Below, one piece after another: positions 1 through 8,263 of a stretch of DNA of 64,000 nt. Below the pieces are notes generated by a model, which was not told the DNA's origin, did not search any database, and saw nothing but the letters and a program-made list of their open reading frames with translations. The stretch is from Kitasatospora humi (lineage in GTDB: Bacteria; Actinomycetota; Actinomycetes; Streptomycetales; Streptomycetaceae), in contig NZ_JAJJPA010000002.1 in NCBI RefSeq assembly GCF_020907985.1, forward strand, positions 186,001-250,000, read 5' to 3'. The first letter of the stretch is position 1. Every line of letters starts with the position of its first letter. A program made the translations under genes and the position numbers.

Positions 1-386
1 GCCGGAACGAACGTCAGCAGGTCGATCAGCACCACCTCGTCCTCGAACCCCACCGTCGAACACGGCTGGAGCTCCGCGGCCTCCTCCCAGTCGGCCAGGG
101 AGGAGCAGCGCGGCCGGACCGCCGCGCTGCGGTAGCGGTCCACGACGGTGCGCCGGGCGATCGACAGCAGCCAGGTGCGCGCCGAGGAGCGGCCGGCGAA
201 CGCGGGCAGGCCGCCCAGCGCCCGCAGGAACGTCTCCTGGGTCAGGTCGTCCGCCGACTCGACGTCCGTGAGGTGCGCGACGAACCGCCACACATCGCGG
301 TGGGTGGCCCGGACGAACCTCTCGACGTCCTCCGGACAGCCCTGACCGGCGGTCAGTGCCAGGGTGGTCAGCCGTTCGTCATCCAC
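1..386 (-). CDS. ECF-type RNA polymerase sigma factor (3' end outside window)
   Basis: The minus strand reads about 129 residues of an extracytoplasmic-function sigma factor before leaving the window. The region 2 core SADDLTQETFLRAL is followed by a region 2.4-like stretch AGRSSARTWLLSIARRTV and the start of the linker. Region 4 lies beyond the left edge, so the gene is partial only because of the window. The GTG at 386 is chosen because it opens straight into the conserved N-terminal helix; an ATG two bases away is out of frame. It is divergent from a zf-HC2 gene that starts 79 bp away, which fits a sigma/anti-sigma pair, although such pairs are more often co-directional. The target regulon is unknown. 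Confidence 0.85.
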   Translation of the reverse strand, partial: MDDERLTTLALTAGQGCPEDVERFVRATHRDVWRFVAHLTDVESADDLTQETFLRALGGLPAFAGRSSARTWLLSIARRTVVDRYRSAAVRPRCSSLADWEEAAELQPCSTVGFEDEVVLIDLLTFVP

Positions 387-465
387 GGCCCACCCCCGGC
401 GTGCGGCCCGCACCGGCCGCGGACGGCGTTACCGCCTCGGGCGGCCGGTGGGGGAGCATGGGCCC

Positions 466-753
466 ATGACATGTGCCGATTGCCGCGCCTGCCGCGCCGC
501 GATGTCCGCGCACCTCGACGGCGAGCTCGCGCCGGGGCCGGAGGCAGCCCCGGAGCACTCCGCTCACCTGGCGCGGTGTGTCGACTGTGCCGACTGGCTG
601 GCCGGCGCCCGACGGCTGCGCGAGCTGACGCTCACCGCGCGGGGGCCGTCCCCGCAGGAGACGCAGCGGCTCATCGCCGCCGTGCTGGAGGCGGTCAGCG
701 GCCAGGTGCGGGTGGGGAACGACGGTCGTTCTGTTGGTCACGAAAGGTCCTGA
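466..753 (+). CDS. zf-HC2 anti-sigma-like zinc-finger protein
   Basis: A 95-residue soluble protein. The first half is a putative zinc-finger domain (zf-HC2, as in ZAS-type anti-sigma factors), with the H-x3-C-x2-C signature HLARCVDC near residues 27-34 and CxxC (CADCRAC) at the N-terminus. There is no membrane segment, so it would act as a cytoplasmic sigma-binding protein. The start at 466 is the ATG just before the cysteine cluster; a longer reading from 364 would add a low-complexity arginine-rich stretch. It is divergent from the ECF sigma gene and is the obvious candidate partner of it. The partnership is inferred from adjacency only. Confidence 0.7.
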   Translation: MTCADCRACRAAMSAHLDGELAPGPEAAPEHSAHLARCVDCADWLAGARRLRELTLTARGPSPQETQRLIAAVLEAVSGQVRVGNDGRSVGHERS

Positions 754-1067
754 GGGCAGGAACGAGGACGGCGCCGCACCAGCGGAGCCGTCGAGCGGCA
801 GCGGCCCACCGCACCACCGGCCCGGACGCCTGAACCAGGCCGGCGGGCATCGCGACGCGGCCCCCTGAGCTCAGGGCACCTCGTCGTCGGACAGCGGTGC
901 CGACCCAGGCCGGGCACCGTGTCTCACGGGTGGTGTGGCGGCCAGACCCGGCGGCTCGCTCAGCCGTGGTGGCCGCGAGCGCGGGGATGACCGGCCCGCG
1001 GGCACACCGCGCAGCGCCGTCGCGTGCGCAGCTCGGCGCAGGGGGCGTGAGGTGTGTGGCGGGCGCT
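754..1067. other. Intergenic, no gene supported
   Basis: This 314-bp stretch lies between the anti-sigma-like gene and the convergent membrane-protein gene. Several frames stay open because of the high GC, but none has a plausible start plus recognisable protein. No strong hairpin was picked out. Confidence 0.5.
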
Positions 1068-1868
1068 TCAGAAAGCCGGGGCGACGCTGCGGGGCGGCCC
1101 GCGCCGCACGAGCGCGTGGGAGAGCAACGCCAGGCGGGGCAGCCGGGTGTGACGGGACCTCGGGTGGGTCGGTGCCGGCGGTTCCCACCCGCGCGGGGTG
1201 AGGGTGAGCAGCGCGAGCACCGGCAGGAACACCCCGGCCAGGGTGCGCAGCGCCTCGAACAGGCCGACGATCGCCGCCTCGCCCCGCCAGAGCAGCAGCG
1301 CGCAGGCGAGGGCTGCCAGGAGGTGGGCGGCCAGCATTCCGGCGGACAGACCGTCAACCAGCGGAGCCGAGCCCGCCCCCGCCATGCCGTGTACCGCACC
1401 CGTACCCTGCATGCCGGCCATGCCGCTCATGCCTTGCATGCCGGTCATCGGCGTCATGGTGGCCGAGCCGGTGGCCGGCAGTGCGTCGGGGTCCAGGCCG
1501 GCCATCCTGGCCAGCTCGGCCGGGCTCAGCCCGGTCGGGTTCGCGCCGCGGGGCGTGCACAGCAGCAGGCTCACCAAGTCGGGTGCCCCGCGGACCGCCT
1601 GGGCCGGCGTGGTGCCCATCGAGCCGGTGTGCTCGAACAGCGTGTGCAGGGCGGCCTGGACGGCCACCATCCACCCGCTGACCGTCGCCAGTCCGCGCCG
1701 GCGCCCGGCCAGCAGCCAGGTACCGCCAGCCGTCCCGGCGAACGCCCCGCCCAGCACCGGCATCGGGAGCCCGGTCTCGGACATGCTGACGTGCGCGGTG
1801 GCGGCCAATGCCACGCACAGGGTGGCGAAGACCACGGCGCGGAGCACGCGAAGCTGGCGGGTCGTCAC
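1068..1868 (-). CDS. Integral membrane protein of unknown function
   Basis: About 266 residues. An N-terminal membrane helix (AVVFATLCVALAATAHVSM) is followed by a second hydrophobic segment (VLGGAFAGTAGGTWLLAG), a third around VSGWMVAVQAALHTLF, then a Met/Gly-rich linker with repeats of the type MTGMQGMSGMAGMQG and two more helices (AAHLLAALACALLLW and LRTLAGVFLPVLALLTL). The Met-rich segment could be flexible, or could bind a soft metal such as copper; that is speculation. GTG 1868 is chosen as start, preceded by GAGGA. The charged C-terminal 35 residues look poorly conserved. The family was not recognised. Confidence 0.6.
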   Translation of the reverse strand: MTTRQLRVLRAVVFATLCVALAATAHVSMSETGLPMPVLGGAFAGTAGGTWLLAGRRRGLATVSGWMVAVQAALHTLFEHTGSMGTTPAQAVRGAPDLVSLLLCTPRGANPTGLSPAELARMAGLDPDALPATGSATMTPMTGMQGMSGMAGMQGTGAVHGMAGAGSAPLVDGLSAGMLAAHLLAALACALLLWRGEAAIVGLFEALRTLAGVFLPVLALLTLTPRGWEPPAPTHPRSRHTRLPRLALLSHALVRRGPPRSVAPAF

Positions 1869-2324
1869 AGTGCCCACATCCTCGCACCCCCTTACCCGCG
1901 CTGTCCCAGCACCTCCCGGATTCGTCACCCACCATCCTGGCGGCCGCGGTTACGCGCCACGACCGGTGCCCGGATCCGCCACCGCTGCGGGCCCCAGGTG
2001 GACCACAAGCCACAGGTACCAGCGGCGTCAGGCAGCGGAGTGGCGCAGGGCAGCGAGCCGGGCGACCACCTGGGCCTGTGAGCTGCGATGATCCCCTTGG
2101 AAGGCGGGACAAGGGCACGGTGGTCCCTGATCTTGGGAATCAAGGGGTCTGCTCGCGATTTCGGGCACTCAACGTGACTTCCGTCGGCTGGGTCGTGCGG
2201 TGTTCGGGGTCGGTGGCTGCCGACGAGCCGGCTGCGGGGAAGGCGGAGTGACCATGGAGCTGCGGGGCACCCCCTGGCTCCACAGATGGCGCCCCCGATT
2301 GTCCGTGGCGTGAAGGAGAGGGCC
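1869..2324. other. Divergent intergenic region upstream of kdpD-like gene
   Basis: This 456-bp stretch separates the minus-strand membrane protein from the plus-strand sensor kinase and should hold promoters for both. No recognised gene is present. The end contains AAGGAG at 2313-2318, which sets the kinase start. No copy of the RTCARGA repeats seen near other potassium genes was found here. Confidence 0.5.
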
Positions 2325-4853
2325 GTGCGCGGGAAGCTGCGGGTGTTCCTGGGGGCGGCGCCCGGGGTGGGCAAGACGTACGCGATGCTCGTCGAGGGCC
2401 GTCGGCAGCGTGCGGACGGCCTGGACGTGGTCGTGGGTTTCGCCGAGACGTACGGCCGCCGGGGGACCGAGGAGCAACTCGGTGATCTGCCGGTGGTGCC
2501 GCGGCGGGTGGTGCGGTACCGGGGGATCGAGCTGTCCGAGATGGATGTGGACGCGCTGCTGGCCCGCCGTCCGGCGTTGGCGCTGGTGGACGAGCTGGCG
2601 CACACCAATGTGCCGGGCAGCCGGAACGCGAAGCGCTGGCAGGACGTGGGGGAGCTGCTGGCAGCCGGGATCGACGTGGCGACCACGCTGAACATCCAGC
2701 ACCTGGAGAGCCTGAACGACGTGGTCGAGCAGATCACCGGGATCGTGCAGCGCGAGCGGATCCCTGACGAGGTCGTCCGGGCGGCCGACCGGATCGAGCT
2801 GGTGGACCTGAGCCCGGAGGCGCTGCGCACCCGGATGGCCCGGGGCGAGATCTACGCCCTCGACAAGATCGACGTCGCGCTGGACAACTACTTCCGGGCC
2901 GGCAACCTCGGCGCGCTGCGCGAGTTGGCGCTGCTGTGGCTGGCCGACCGGGTGGAGGAGGAGCTCGCGGACTACCGGGCCCGGCACGGCATCCGCGCAC
3001 CGTGGGAGACCAAGGAGCGGATCGTGGTGGCGTTGAACGGCGCCCCGCAGGGAGAGAACCTGGTCCGCCGGGGCGCGCGCACGGCCACCCGGGTGCACGG
3101 TGACCTGATCGGTGTCCACGTCCGTCCGGACGACGGCACGCTGCAGTCCGAGCCGCCCGGGCTGGAGGCGCAGCGACGGCTGCTGCGGGAACTGCACGGC
3201 GGCTACGTGGAGATCAGCGGCAACGACGTGGCCCGCGCGCTGGTGGACTTCGCCCGGACGGAGAGCGCGACGCAGATCCTGCTCGGCCCGACCAGCCGCT
3301 CGCGGCTGCGGGAGCTGGTCACCGGCTCGGTGATCAACCGGGTGATCCGGATCGCCGGGCCGATCGATGTCCGGGTGCTGCCGCCCCCGGACTCGCAGTC
3401 GCTCGCGGTGCCGCCGGGGCCCCGCCGGCGCCGGCCCGCGCCGGTGTCCGCGCGGCGGCAGTGGGCGGCGTGGCTGCTCGGTCCGGCCGGGGCGGTCGCG
3501 CTGGCCGCGGTGCTGTCCCCGCTGCGCGGCTCGCTGGGCCTGTCCGGGGCGCTGCTGTGCCTGCTGCTGGCCGTCGCCGGGGTGGCCCGGCTCGGCGGCC
3601 TGCTGCCGGCCGCCGGCACGACCGCGGCGGCGGCGCTGGCCGCGGACTTCTTCTTCACCACGCCCGTGCACAGCCTGGTCGTCGATCGGGCTGCGGACGT
3701 CGCGCCGCTGCTGGTCTTCCTCGCCGTCGCGGGGATCATCTCGCACCTGATCGACGGCCTGGCGCGGCGTTCGCAGCAGGCGGCCCGGGCGAAGGCGGAG
3801 GCCCAGGTGCTGGCCCGGCTCGCGGGCGAGACGGTCGAGTCCGGTGCCCGAGCGCTGCCCGAGCTGCTCGCGGAACTGCGGGAGGTCTTCGCCCTCGACA
3901 GCGCCGGGGTCCTGGTCCGCTCGGGCGAGGAGTGGCAGCCCGTCGCGGCCTCGGGCGAGCCGTTGCCGCAGCGGCCGGAGGACGCCGCGTTCGCCGCCGA
4001 CCTCGGGCAGGGTGCCGTGCTCGTTCTGGCCGGTCCAGCGCTGAGCCAGGAGGACGCCCGGCTGCTCGGGCCGTTCGTCACCCAGCTGCGGCTGGCCCGG
4101 GAACGGGAGCGGCTTGCCGCCGCCGCCTCGACGGCGGAGGCACTGGCCCACACCGACCGGCTCCACATCACCCTGCTGGAGGCCGTCGAGCACGACCTGC
4201 GCACACCACTGGCGGCGATCGCCACGGCAGCGGCCCGCCTGGATGCGATCGACGAGGACACCGGGCCGCGCGAGATCCGCAGGCTCGGCGCCGGGATCGG
4301 CACGGAATCGGCCCGGATGCTGCACCTGGTCGCGAACCTGCTCGACCTGAGTCGGCTGCAGGTCGGCGCCGTGCCGGTGACGCCGTGTCCGACCGAGCTG
4401 GCAGCGGTCGTCGACGCGGCGCTCGCGAGCCTTCCGGAAGAGGAACGCACGGTCGGGGTGCGGATCGACCTTCCCGACGACCTGCCGAAGGTCGAGGCCG
4501 ATCCGGGCCTGCTGGAGCGGGCGTTGGCCAATGTGGTGGCCAACGCCCGGACGTGGTCGCCACCGGGCGCGGAGGTGAAGATCGATGCCGGCGCCGTCGC
4601 CGGTCGCATCGACGTGCGCGTCATCGACCGGGGACCAGGGATCGCGGCGACGGACCCGGAGAGCCTCTTCCAGCCCTTCCGCCGCACCGAGCGGCATCCC
4701 GACGGTACGGCCGGCGGGGTGGGACTGGGCCTGGCGGTCGCTCGGGGGTTCGTCGAGGCCATGGACGGCGAGCTCACGGTCGAGACCACACCGGGCGGGG
4801 GAGCCACGTTCGTCTTCGGTCTGCGGGCAGCACCACCGACCGCCCACAGCTGA
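2325..4853 (+). CDS. kdpD: Orphan KdpD-type turgor/potassium sensor histidine kinase
   Basis: An 842-residue KdpD-family kinase. The N-terminal KdpD domain carries a Walker A motif GAAPGVGKT (residues 10-18) and the conserved LVDELAHTN segment. A universal-stress-protein-like domain follows, then four tightly packed membrane helices with the DUF4118 signature FFFTTPVHSL, a GAF-like region, and a transmitter with the H-box EHDLRTPLAA (His about 623), an N-box NVVANAR, a G1 box DRGPGI and a G2 box GVGLGLAV. All catalytic motifs are present. The GTG at 2325 follows AAGGAG by 6 bp and matches the usual KdpD N-terminus; an in-frame ATG at 2286 has no such site. There is no adjacent response regulator. 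The next gene encodes a KimA-like potassium importer. A second KdpD with KdpE lies at 12.8-16.1 kb, so this kinase probably signals to that KdpE or to an unlinked partner. Confidence 0.9.
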   Translation: MRGKLRVFLGAAPGVGKTYAMLVEGRRQRADGLDVVVGFAETYGRRGTEEQLGDLPVVPRRVVRYRGIELSEMDVDALLARRPALALVDELAHTNVPGSRNAKRWQDVGELLAAGIDVATTLNIQHLESLNDVVEQITGIVQRERIPDEVVRAADRIELVDLSPEALRTRMARGEIYALDKIDVALDNYFRAGNLGALRELALLWLADRVEEELADYRARHGIRAPWETKERIVVALNGAPQGENLVRRGARTATRVHGDLIGVHVRPDDGTLQSEPPGLEAQRRLLRELHGGYVEISGNDVARALVDFARTESATQILLGPTSRSRLRELVTGSVINRVIRIAGPIDVRVLPPPDSQSLAVPPGPRRRRPAPVSARRQWAAWLLGPAGAVALAAVLSPLRGSLGLSGALLCLLLAVAGVARLGGLLPAAGTTAAAALAADFFFTTPVHSLVVDRAADVAPLLVFLAVAGIISHLIDGLARRSQQAARAKAEAQVLARLAGETVESGARALPELLAELREVFALDSAGVLVRSGEEWQPVAASGEPLPQRPEDAAFAADLGQGAVLVLAGPALSQEDARLLGPFVTQLRLARERERLAAAASTAEALAHTDRLHITLLEAVEHDLRTPLAAIATAAARLDAIDEDTGPREIRRLGAGIGTESARMLHLVANLLDLSRLQVGAVPVTPCPTELAAVVDAALASLPEEERTVGVRIDLPDDLPKVEADPGLLERALANVVANARTWSPPGAEVKIDAGAVAGRIDVRVIDRGPGIAATDPESLFQPFRRTERHPDGTAGGVGLGLAVARGFVEAMDGELTVETTPGGGATFVFGLRAAPPTAHS

Positions 4854-5355
4854 CGCGGCACCGCCCGCTGTCGCGCCAGTGACGCGTCAAGATGAGCTCC
4901 TGCGGCGCCAAGGAAGTGTCAGGGCCCGGCCGAAGCCGATGCGCCGCCGCATAGCGTGAGCCGCGTGAGAGGGCCCGCTTCCGCCCATGAGGGCGGGGAC
5001 GGGCCACGCTGATGACACCCAGCCCGGTGGGCCTCCACCGGGTCCGACATCGGCGGCCAGGTGGTGAGGGAGGGGACGCGCGGCGAGGCACGGGTCAGGC
5101 CGGAAGCAAGCCTGCCCGCATCGGCGGGTGAGGTTACGACCGAATCCGAACCCCCGCCGCGCGCCCCCGGCACCTGTGCGATAGCGCGGTACCTGCGGGC
5201 CCGTGCTCCATCGGCTTCCGGACCATCGAGCCGTTCGGCGCGTCAAGATCCTGTCAGGATCGCCCATCCAGCCGTCAGGACGCCGTACGGACTGCTGCGC
5301 CCACTCCCACGGATACCTGACGATCGGACGACAACCGTCCCATGGAGGTCGATCG
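4854..5355. other. Leader region of the KimA-like gene
   Basis: This 502-bp stretch has no supported gene. It contains the RTCARGA-type repeats listed separately (5242-5284) and further single copies such as GTCAAGATGAG near 4886. I looked for a c-di-AMP (ydaO) riboswitch because KimA genes often have one; the conserved elements could not be recognised by eye. Confidence 0.5.
5242..5284 (+). promoter_or_regulatory. Candidate KdpE-type direct repeats upstream of KimA-like gene
   Basis: GTCAAGATCCT (5242-5252) is followed immediately by GTCAGGATCGC (5253-5263), and a third copy GTCAGGACGCC starts at 5274, two helical turns on. An 11-bp period on one strand is typical of OmpR/PhoB-family response-regulator sites, the family to which KdpE belongs. 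Related pairs occur upstream of other potassium genes here. Binding by KdpE is inferred. Confidence 0.45.
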
Positions 5356-7218
5356 ATGTCCGGCACCACCGATCCGTTGCCCGCCGCGGTCCAGGAGACC
5401 GCCGAACCGGTGCCTCCTGATACCGGCGCGCCGAACGAGCGCCACCGGCTCACCGCCCTCGGTGGCCTCGCCGCCCTCTCCCTGGATGCCATGGCGTCGG
5501 TGGCGTACGGGCCGGAGTCGATTGTCCTGGTGCTGGCCGCCGCCGGCGGATACGGGCTGGGATTCACGCTGCCGGTCACGGTGGCGATCGCGGTACTGCT
5601 GGCGGTGCTGGTGGCCTCCTACCGCCAGGTGATCGCGGCCTTCCCCGACGGCGGTGGCTCCTACGCCGTCGCCAAGGCGCACCTGGGACGCAGGGCCGCA
5701 CTGACCGCCGCCGCCTCCCTGGTCATCGACTACATCCTGAACGTCGCGGTCTCCGTCACCGCCGGCGTGGCCGCGCTGACCTCCGCCTACCCCGGCCTGT
5801 ACGCCGACCGGGTCTGGCTCTGCCTGGGCGTGCTGATCCTGGTCACAGCGGTCAACCTGCGCGGGATCGCGGAGTCGGCCCGCTGGTTCATGGCACCGAC
5901 GGCGATCTTCGTGCTCTCCATCCTGGCGATCATCGTGATCGGCCTGTTCCGCGACGCACCGGCCTCCACCGCGGCCGCCGCCGGACACTCCTCGGCCCTC
6001 GCCGGCAATGCGACCACCGTCGGCGCGCTGCTGCTGCTCAGGGCCTTCGCCGCCGGCTGCTCCGCGCTGACCGGCGTCGAGGCGGTCGCCAACGCCGTCC
6101 CGGAGTTCCGCACCCCGCGCGCCAAACGGGCTCAGCGCACCGAGGTCGGCCTCGGCGCGCTCCTCGGCGTGATGCTGATCGGACTGGCCGTGCTGATCGG
6201 CCGCTTCCACCTCCAGCCGGTCGAGGGGGTGACCGTCCTCGCCCAGCTCGCCGACGCCTCCCTCGGCCACGGACTCGGCTTCTACGTCGTCCAGTTCGCC
6301 ACCGTCGTCCTGCTCGCCCTGGCCGCCAACACCTCCTTCGGCGGTCTTCCGGTTCTGATGCACCTGCTCGCCCGGGACAACCACCTGCCGCACGTCTTCG
6401 CCCTGCGGGCCGACCGCCAGGTGCACCGGCACGGCGTCCTCTTCCTCTCCGCCGTCTCCGCCGGCCTGCTGGTCGCCTCCGGCGGCGACGTCAACAGCCT
6501 GGTGCCGCTCTTCTCGATCGGTGTCTTCGTCGGCTTCACCATCTGCCAGATCGGCATGGTCCGGCACTGGAAGCGCTCCCGCTGCGGCGGCTGGCGCGGC
6601 AAGGCGGCACTCAACGGCTTCGGCGCCCTGCTCACCGGCACCGCCACGCTGGTCGTGGCCGGCACCAAGTTCACCGAAGGCGCCTGGACCATCGTCCTGG
6701 CCCTGCCCCTGCTGGTCCTGCTCTTCGAACTCATCCACCGCAGCTACGCCCGGATCGGCGACCGGCTGCGGCTCGGCCACATCCCCGGCCCCCTCACCCC
6801 GCAGCGCTCGCTCGTGGTCGTCCCGGTCACCTCGATCACCCGGCTCACCCGCGACGCCCTGTCGACCGCGCTCTCGCTCGGTGACGAGGTCTTCGCCGTC
6901 ACCGTCGTCCACACCGCGCCCGACGCCGAGGACCGCCAAGCCGCCGAGGCGCTGCGCCGCGACTGGGAGCTCTGGCAGCCGGGCGTCCCGCTCCTCGAGG
7001 TCCCGGACGCCCACCGCCGTCTCGGCACCCCGCTGGCCGCCTTCGTCAACCACCTCGCCGCCGAGAACGCCTACGACCGCGTCACCGTCCTCATCCCCGA
7101 GGTCGAACCCGCCCGTCTGTGGCAGCGCGCCCTGCAGAACCAGCGCGGCGCCGTCATAGACCGCGCCCTGCGCCGCCACACCGACGCCGTGGTCTGCCGG
7201 CTCCGCATGCGCATGTAG
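5356..7218 (+). CDS. KimA-like APC-family potassium transporter
   Basis: A 620-residue APC-superfamily transporter with about 12 membrane helices, opening with a short hydrophilic tail and the sequence ALSLDAMASVAYGPESIV. The last 150 residues form a cytosolic domain (VVVPVTSITRLTRDALSTAL to RLWQRALQNQRGAVIDRALR) that matches the C-terminal stress-protein-like domain of Bacillus KimA (YdaO), a proton-coupled high-affinity potassium importer. That tail argues for potassium uptake rather than amino-acid transport, although generic annotation would say amino acid permease. The start at 5356 has GGAGG at 5344-5348, 7 bp upstream; a reading from 5203 would swallow the regulatory repeats. It follows an orphan kdpD on the same strand by 500 bp. 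KimA proteins are commonly inhibited by c-di-AMP; that is not shown here. Confidence 0.85.
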   Translation: MSGTTDPLPAAVQETAEPVPPDTGAPNERHRLTALGGLAALSLDAMASVAYGPESIVLVLAAAGGYGLGFTLPVTVAIAVLLAVLVASYRQVIAAFPDGGGSYAVAKAHLGRRAALTAAASLVIDYILNVAVSVTAGVAALTSAYPGLYADRVWLCLGVLILVTAVNLRGIAESARWFMAPTAIFVLSILAIIVIGLFRDAPASTAAAAGHSSALAGNATTVGALLLLRAFAAGCSALTGVEAVANAVPEFRTPRAKRAQRTEVGLGALLGVMLIGLAVLIGRFHLQPVEGVTVLAQLADASLGHGLGFYVVQFATVVLLALAANTSFGGLPVLMHLLARDNHLPHVFALRADRQVHRHGVLFLSAVSAGLLVASGGDVNSLVPLFSIGVFVGFTICQIGMVRHWKRSRCGGWRGKAALNGFGALLTGTATLVVAGTKFTEGAWTIVLALPLLVLLFELIHRSYARIGDRLRLGHIPGPLTPQRSLVVVPVTSITRLTRDALSTALSLGDEVFAVTVVHTAPDAEDRQAAEALRRDWELWQPGVPLLEVPDAHRRLGTPLAAFVNHLAAENAYDRVTVLIPEVEPARLWQRALQNQRGAVIDRALRRHTDAVVCRLRMRM

Positions 7219-7231
7219 GGGCATCGATCGC

Positions 7232-7261
7232 GCAGCGCACCCGCTGGTGGGCGGGTGCTGC
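7232..7261 (+). terminator. Hairpin after the KimA-like gene
   Basis: An imperfect stem GCAGCGCACCCGC pairs with GCGGGTGCTGC across a 6-nt loop, 14 bp after the stop codon. There is no U-run, as usual for actinobacterial terminators. Confidence 0.5.
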
Positions 7262-7377
7262 CTTGCCCGCGATCGGGGTCTCGATGCGCCCTCGTGAACA
7301 GCACCCTCTACGCCGGCGCGGTGGCCCGCGAGGGCGAGCCCGGCCTGTGGTGGACGGCATCACCGTGCCTGCGCGCA

Positions 7378-7410
7378 CGGAACTCCCGCAGCTGCGGGCG
7401 GACGCCGAGC
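7378..7410 (-). pseudogene. Relic of the C-terminus of a DUF-type membrane protein
   Basis: The minus strand encodes LGVRPQLREFR, which matches the extreme C-terminus LGVRPRLREFR of the 525-aa membrane protein at 11.0-12.6 kb, with matching nucleotides as well. Sequence on either side is not homologous and the stop codon is gone. It looks like the last scrap of a deleted paralogue, or a short recombination scar. Nothing else is supported between 7262 and 7485. Confidence 0.5.
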
Positions 7411-7485
7411 ACGGTCGAGTGTGCGGTGGAGAGGCGGTGAGGCCGCCAGGTGTTCACCATCCGGGACACCCGGCTGCGGGCGGGT

Positions 7486-8247
7486 TCAGTGCTCTCCCCG
7501 AGGGCCTGTTCTCCCCGATCCCGTCGGCTTGCCACCGGCAGCTCCGCGGTCCATCAGGAAGGGCATGAAGGCCATCAGCAGGCCGAACGTGCCGGACAGC
7601 AGCAGGCCGACCGAGTCCAGCCCTTCGCGGCGGTAGTGGGCCTGTGCCCAATGGGTGACCGAGAGCAGGGCCGGAATACCCACCACCACGGTCATCGTCA
7701 GGACGAACAGGGCCATCAGCCGCCCGAGGTCGTGGAGCAGCAGGAGGAAGAGACCCGCGCCGTACGCAACGAAGAGTCCGGTCACGCCAAGCCAGTCGGT
7801 GCGCGGATATGCGAACCACAGGACGACCAGGAAGAGCAGGTTGTACGGCACCGAGAGCACCCTGACGGCCGGGCTCAACCGCCTGGCCGGGGCTTCGTCG
7901 CGCGGCGGGGCGGCGTGTTGGTGGAACAGCCAGCTCCGGGCCGCCGCCGGCCCGATCTCGCTCAACTCCACGTCCTCGCCCGGCCACTCCGCCTTGACCA
8001 CCTGCTGTGCCTGCTCGGTGGTCAGTGCGGGGTACTTCGCCCGCAGCACATCCCGCAACCGGCCGCGGCGGCCCGGTACCACCTCGGCGAGCTCGGCCCT
8101 CAGCTCGGTGAGTTGCTGCTCCTGCGGGACTCCGGCGCGCTGCCGGGCGAGGCGCCGCGCCCTGGCCTGCTTCCGCAGGCCCCACAGGCTGCTCAGGACT
8201 GCGAGGGACAGCACCACGTAGGTCGCGGCGACGGCGGACCCTGCCAC
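7486..8247 (-). CDS. Membrane protein, last gene of type VII cassette
   Basis: A 253-residue protein of unrecognised family. An N-terminal membrane anchor (AVAATYVVLSLAVLSSLWGL) leads into a basic, coiled-coil-like segment (QARARRLARQRAGVPQEQQ and following) and a small cytoplasmic region. Four further hydrophobic helices lie in the second half (for example LLFLVVLWFAY, LFVAYGAGLFLLLL, LFVLTMTVVVGIPALL and LLLSGTFGLLMAFMPFL). GTG 8247 is chosen because GGAGG lies about 6 bp upstream; the open frame beyond it is not protein-like. It is 16 bp downstream of the previous gene and is probably co-transcribed with the WXG100 gene. A role in export or anchoring of the cassette product is only contextual. 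Confidence 0.6.
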   Translation of the reverse strand: MAGSAVAATYVVLSLAVLSSLWGLRKQARARRLARQRAGVPQEQQLTELRAELAEVVPGRRGRLRDVLRAKYPALTTEQAQQVVKAEWPGEDVELSEIGPAAARSWLFHQHAAPPRDEAPARRLSPAVRVLSVPYNLLFLVVLWFAYPRTDWLGVTGLFVAYGAGLFLLLLHDLGRLMALFVLTMTVVVGIPALLSVTHWAQAHYRREGLDSVGLLLSGTFGLLMAFMPFLMDRGAAGGKPTGSGRTGPRGEH

Positions 8248-8263
8248 GTCGCTCCTCCTGTCG

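Noticed and set aside
2286-2324. ATG start for the first kdpD at 2286
   Set aside because: No ribosome site. GTG 2325 follows AAGGAG and gives the canonical KdpD N-terminus.
2169-4847. Long minus-strand frame opposite the first kdpD (892 codons)
   Set aside because: Gln/Arg/Gly-rich shadow of the kinase gene with no domain; typical of antisense frames in high-GC DNA.
4854-5355. c-di-AMP (ydaO) riboswitch before the KimA-like gene
   Set aside because: KimA genes often have one, but the conserved ydaO elements were not recognisable on either strand; a covariance search would be needed.
5203-5355. N-terminal extension of the KimA-like protein to 5203
   Set aside because: It would cross the direct repeats, and the ATG at 5356 has a well-spaced GGAGG.
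5275-7224. Long minus-strand frame opposite the KimA-like gene
   Set aside because: Gly/Gln/Glu-rich antisense shadow with no recognisable motif.
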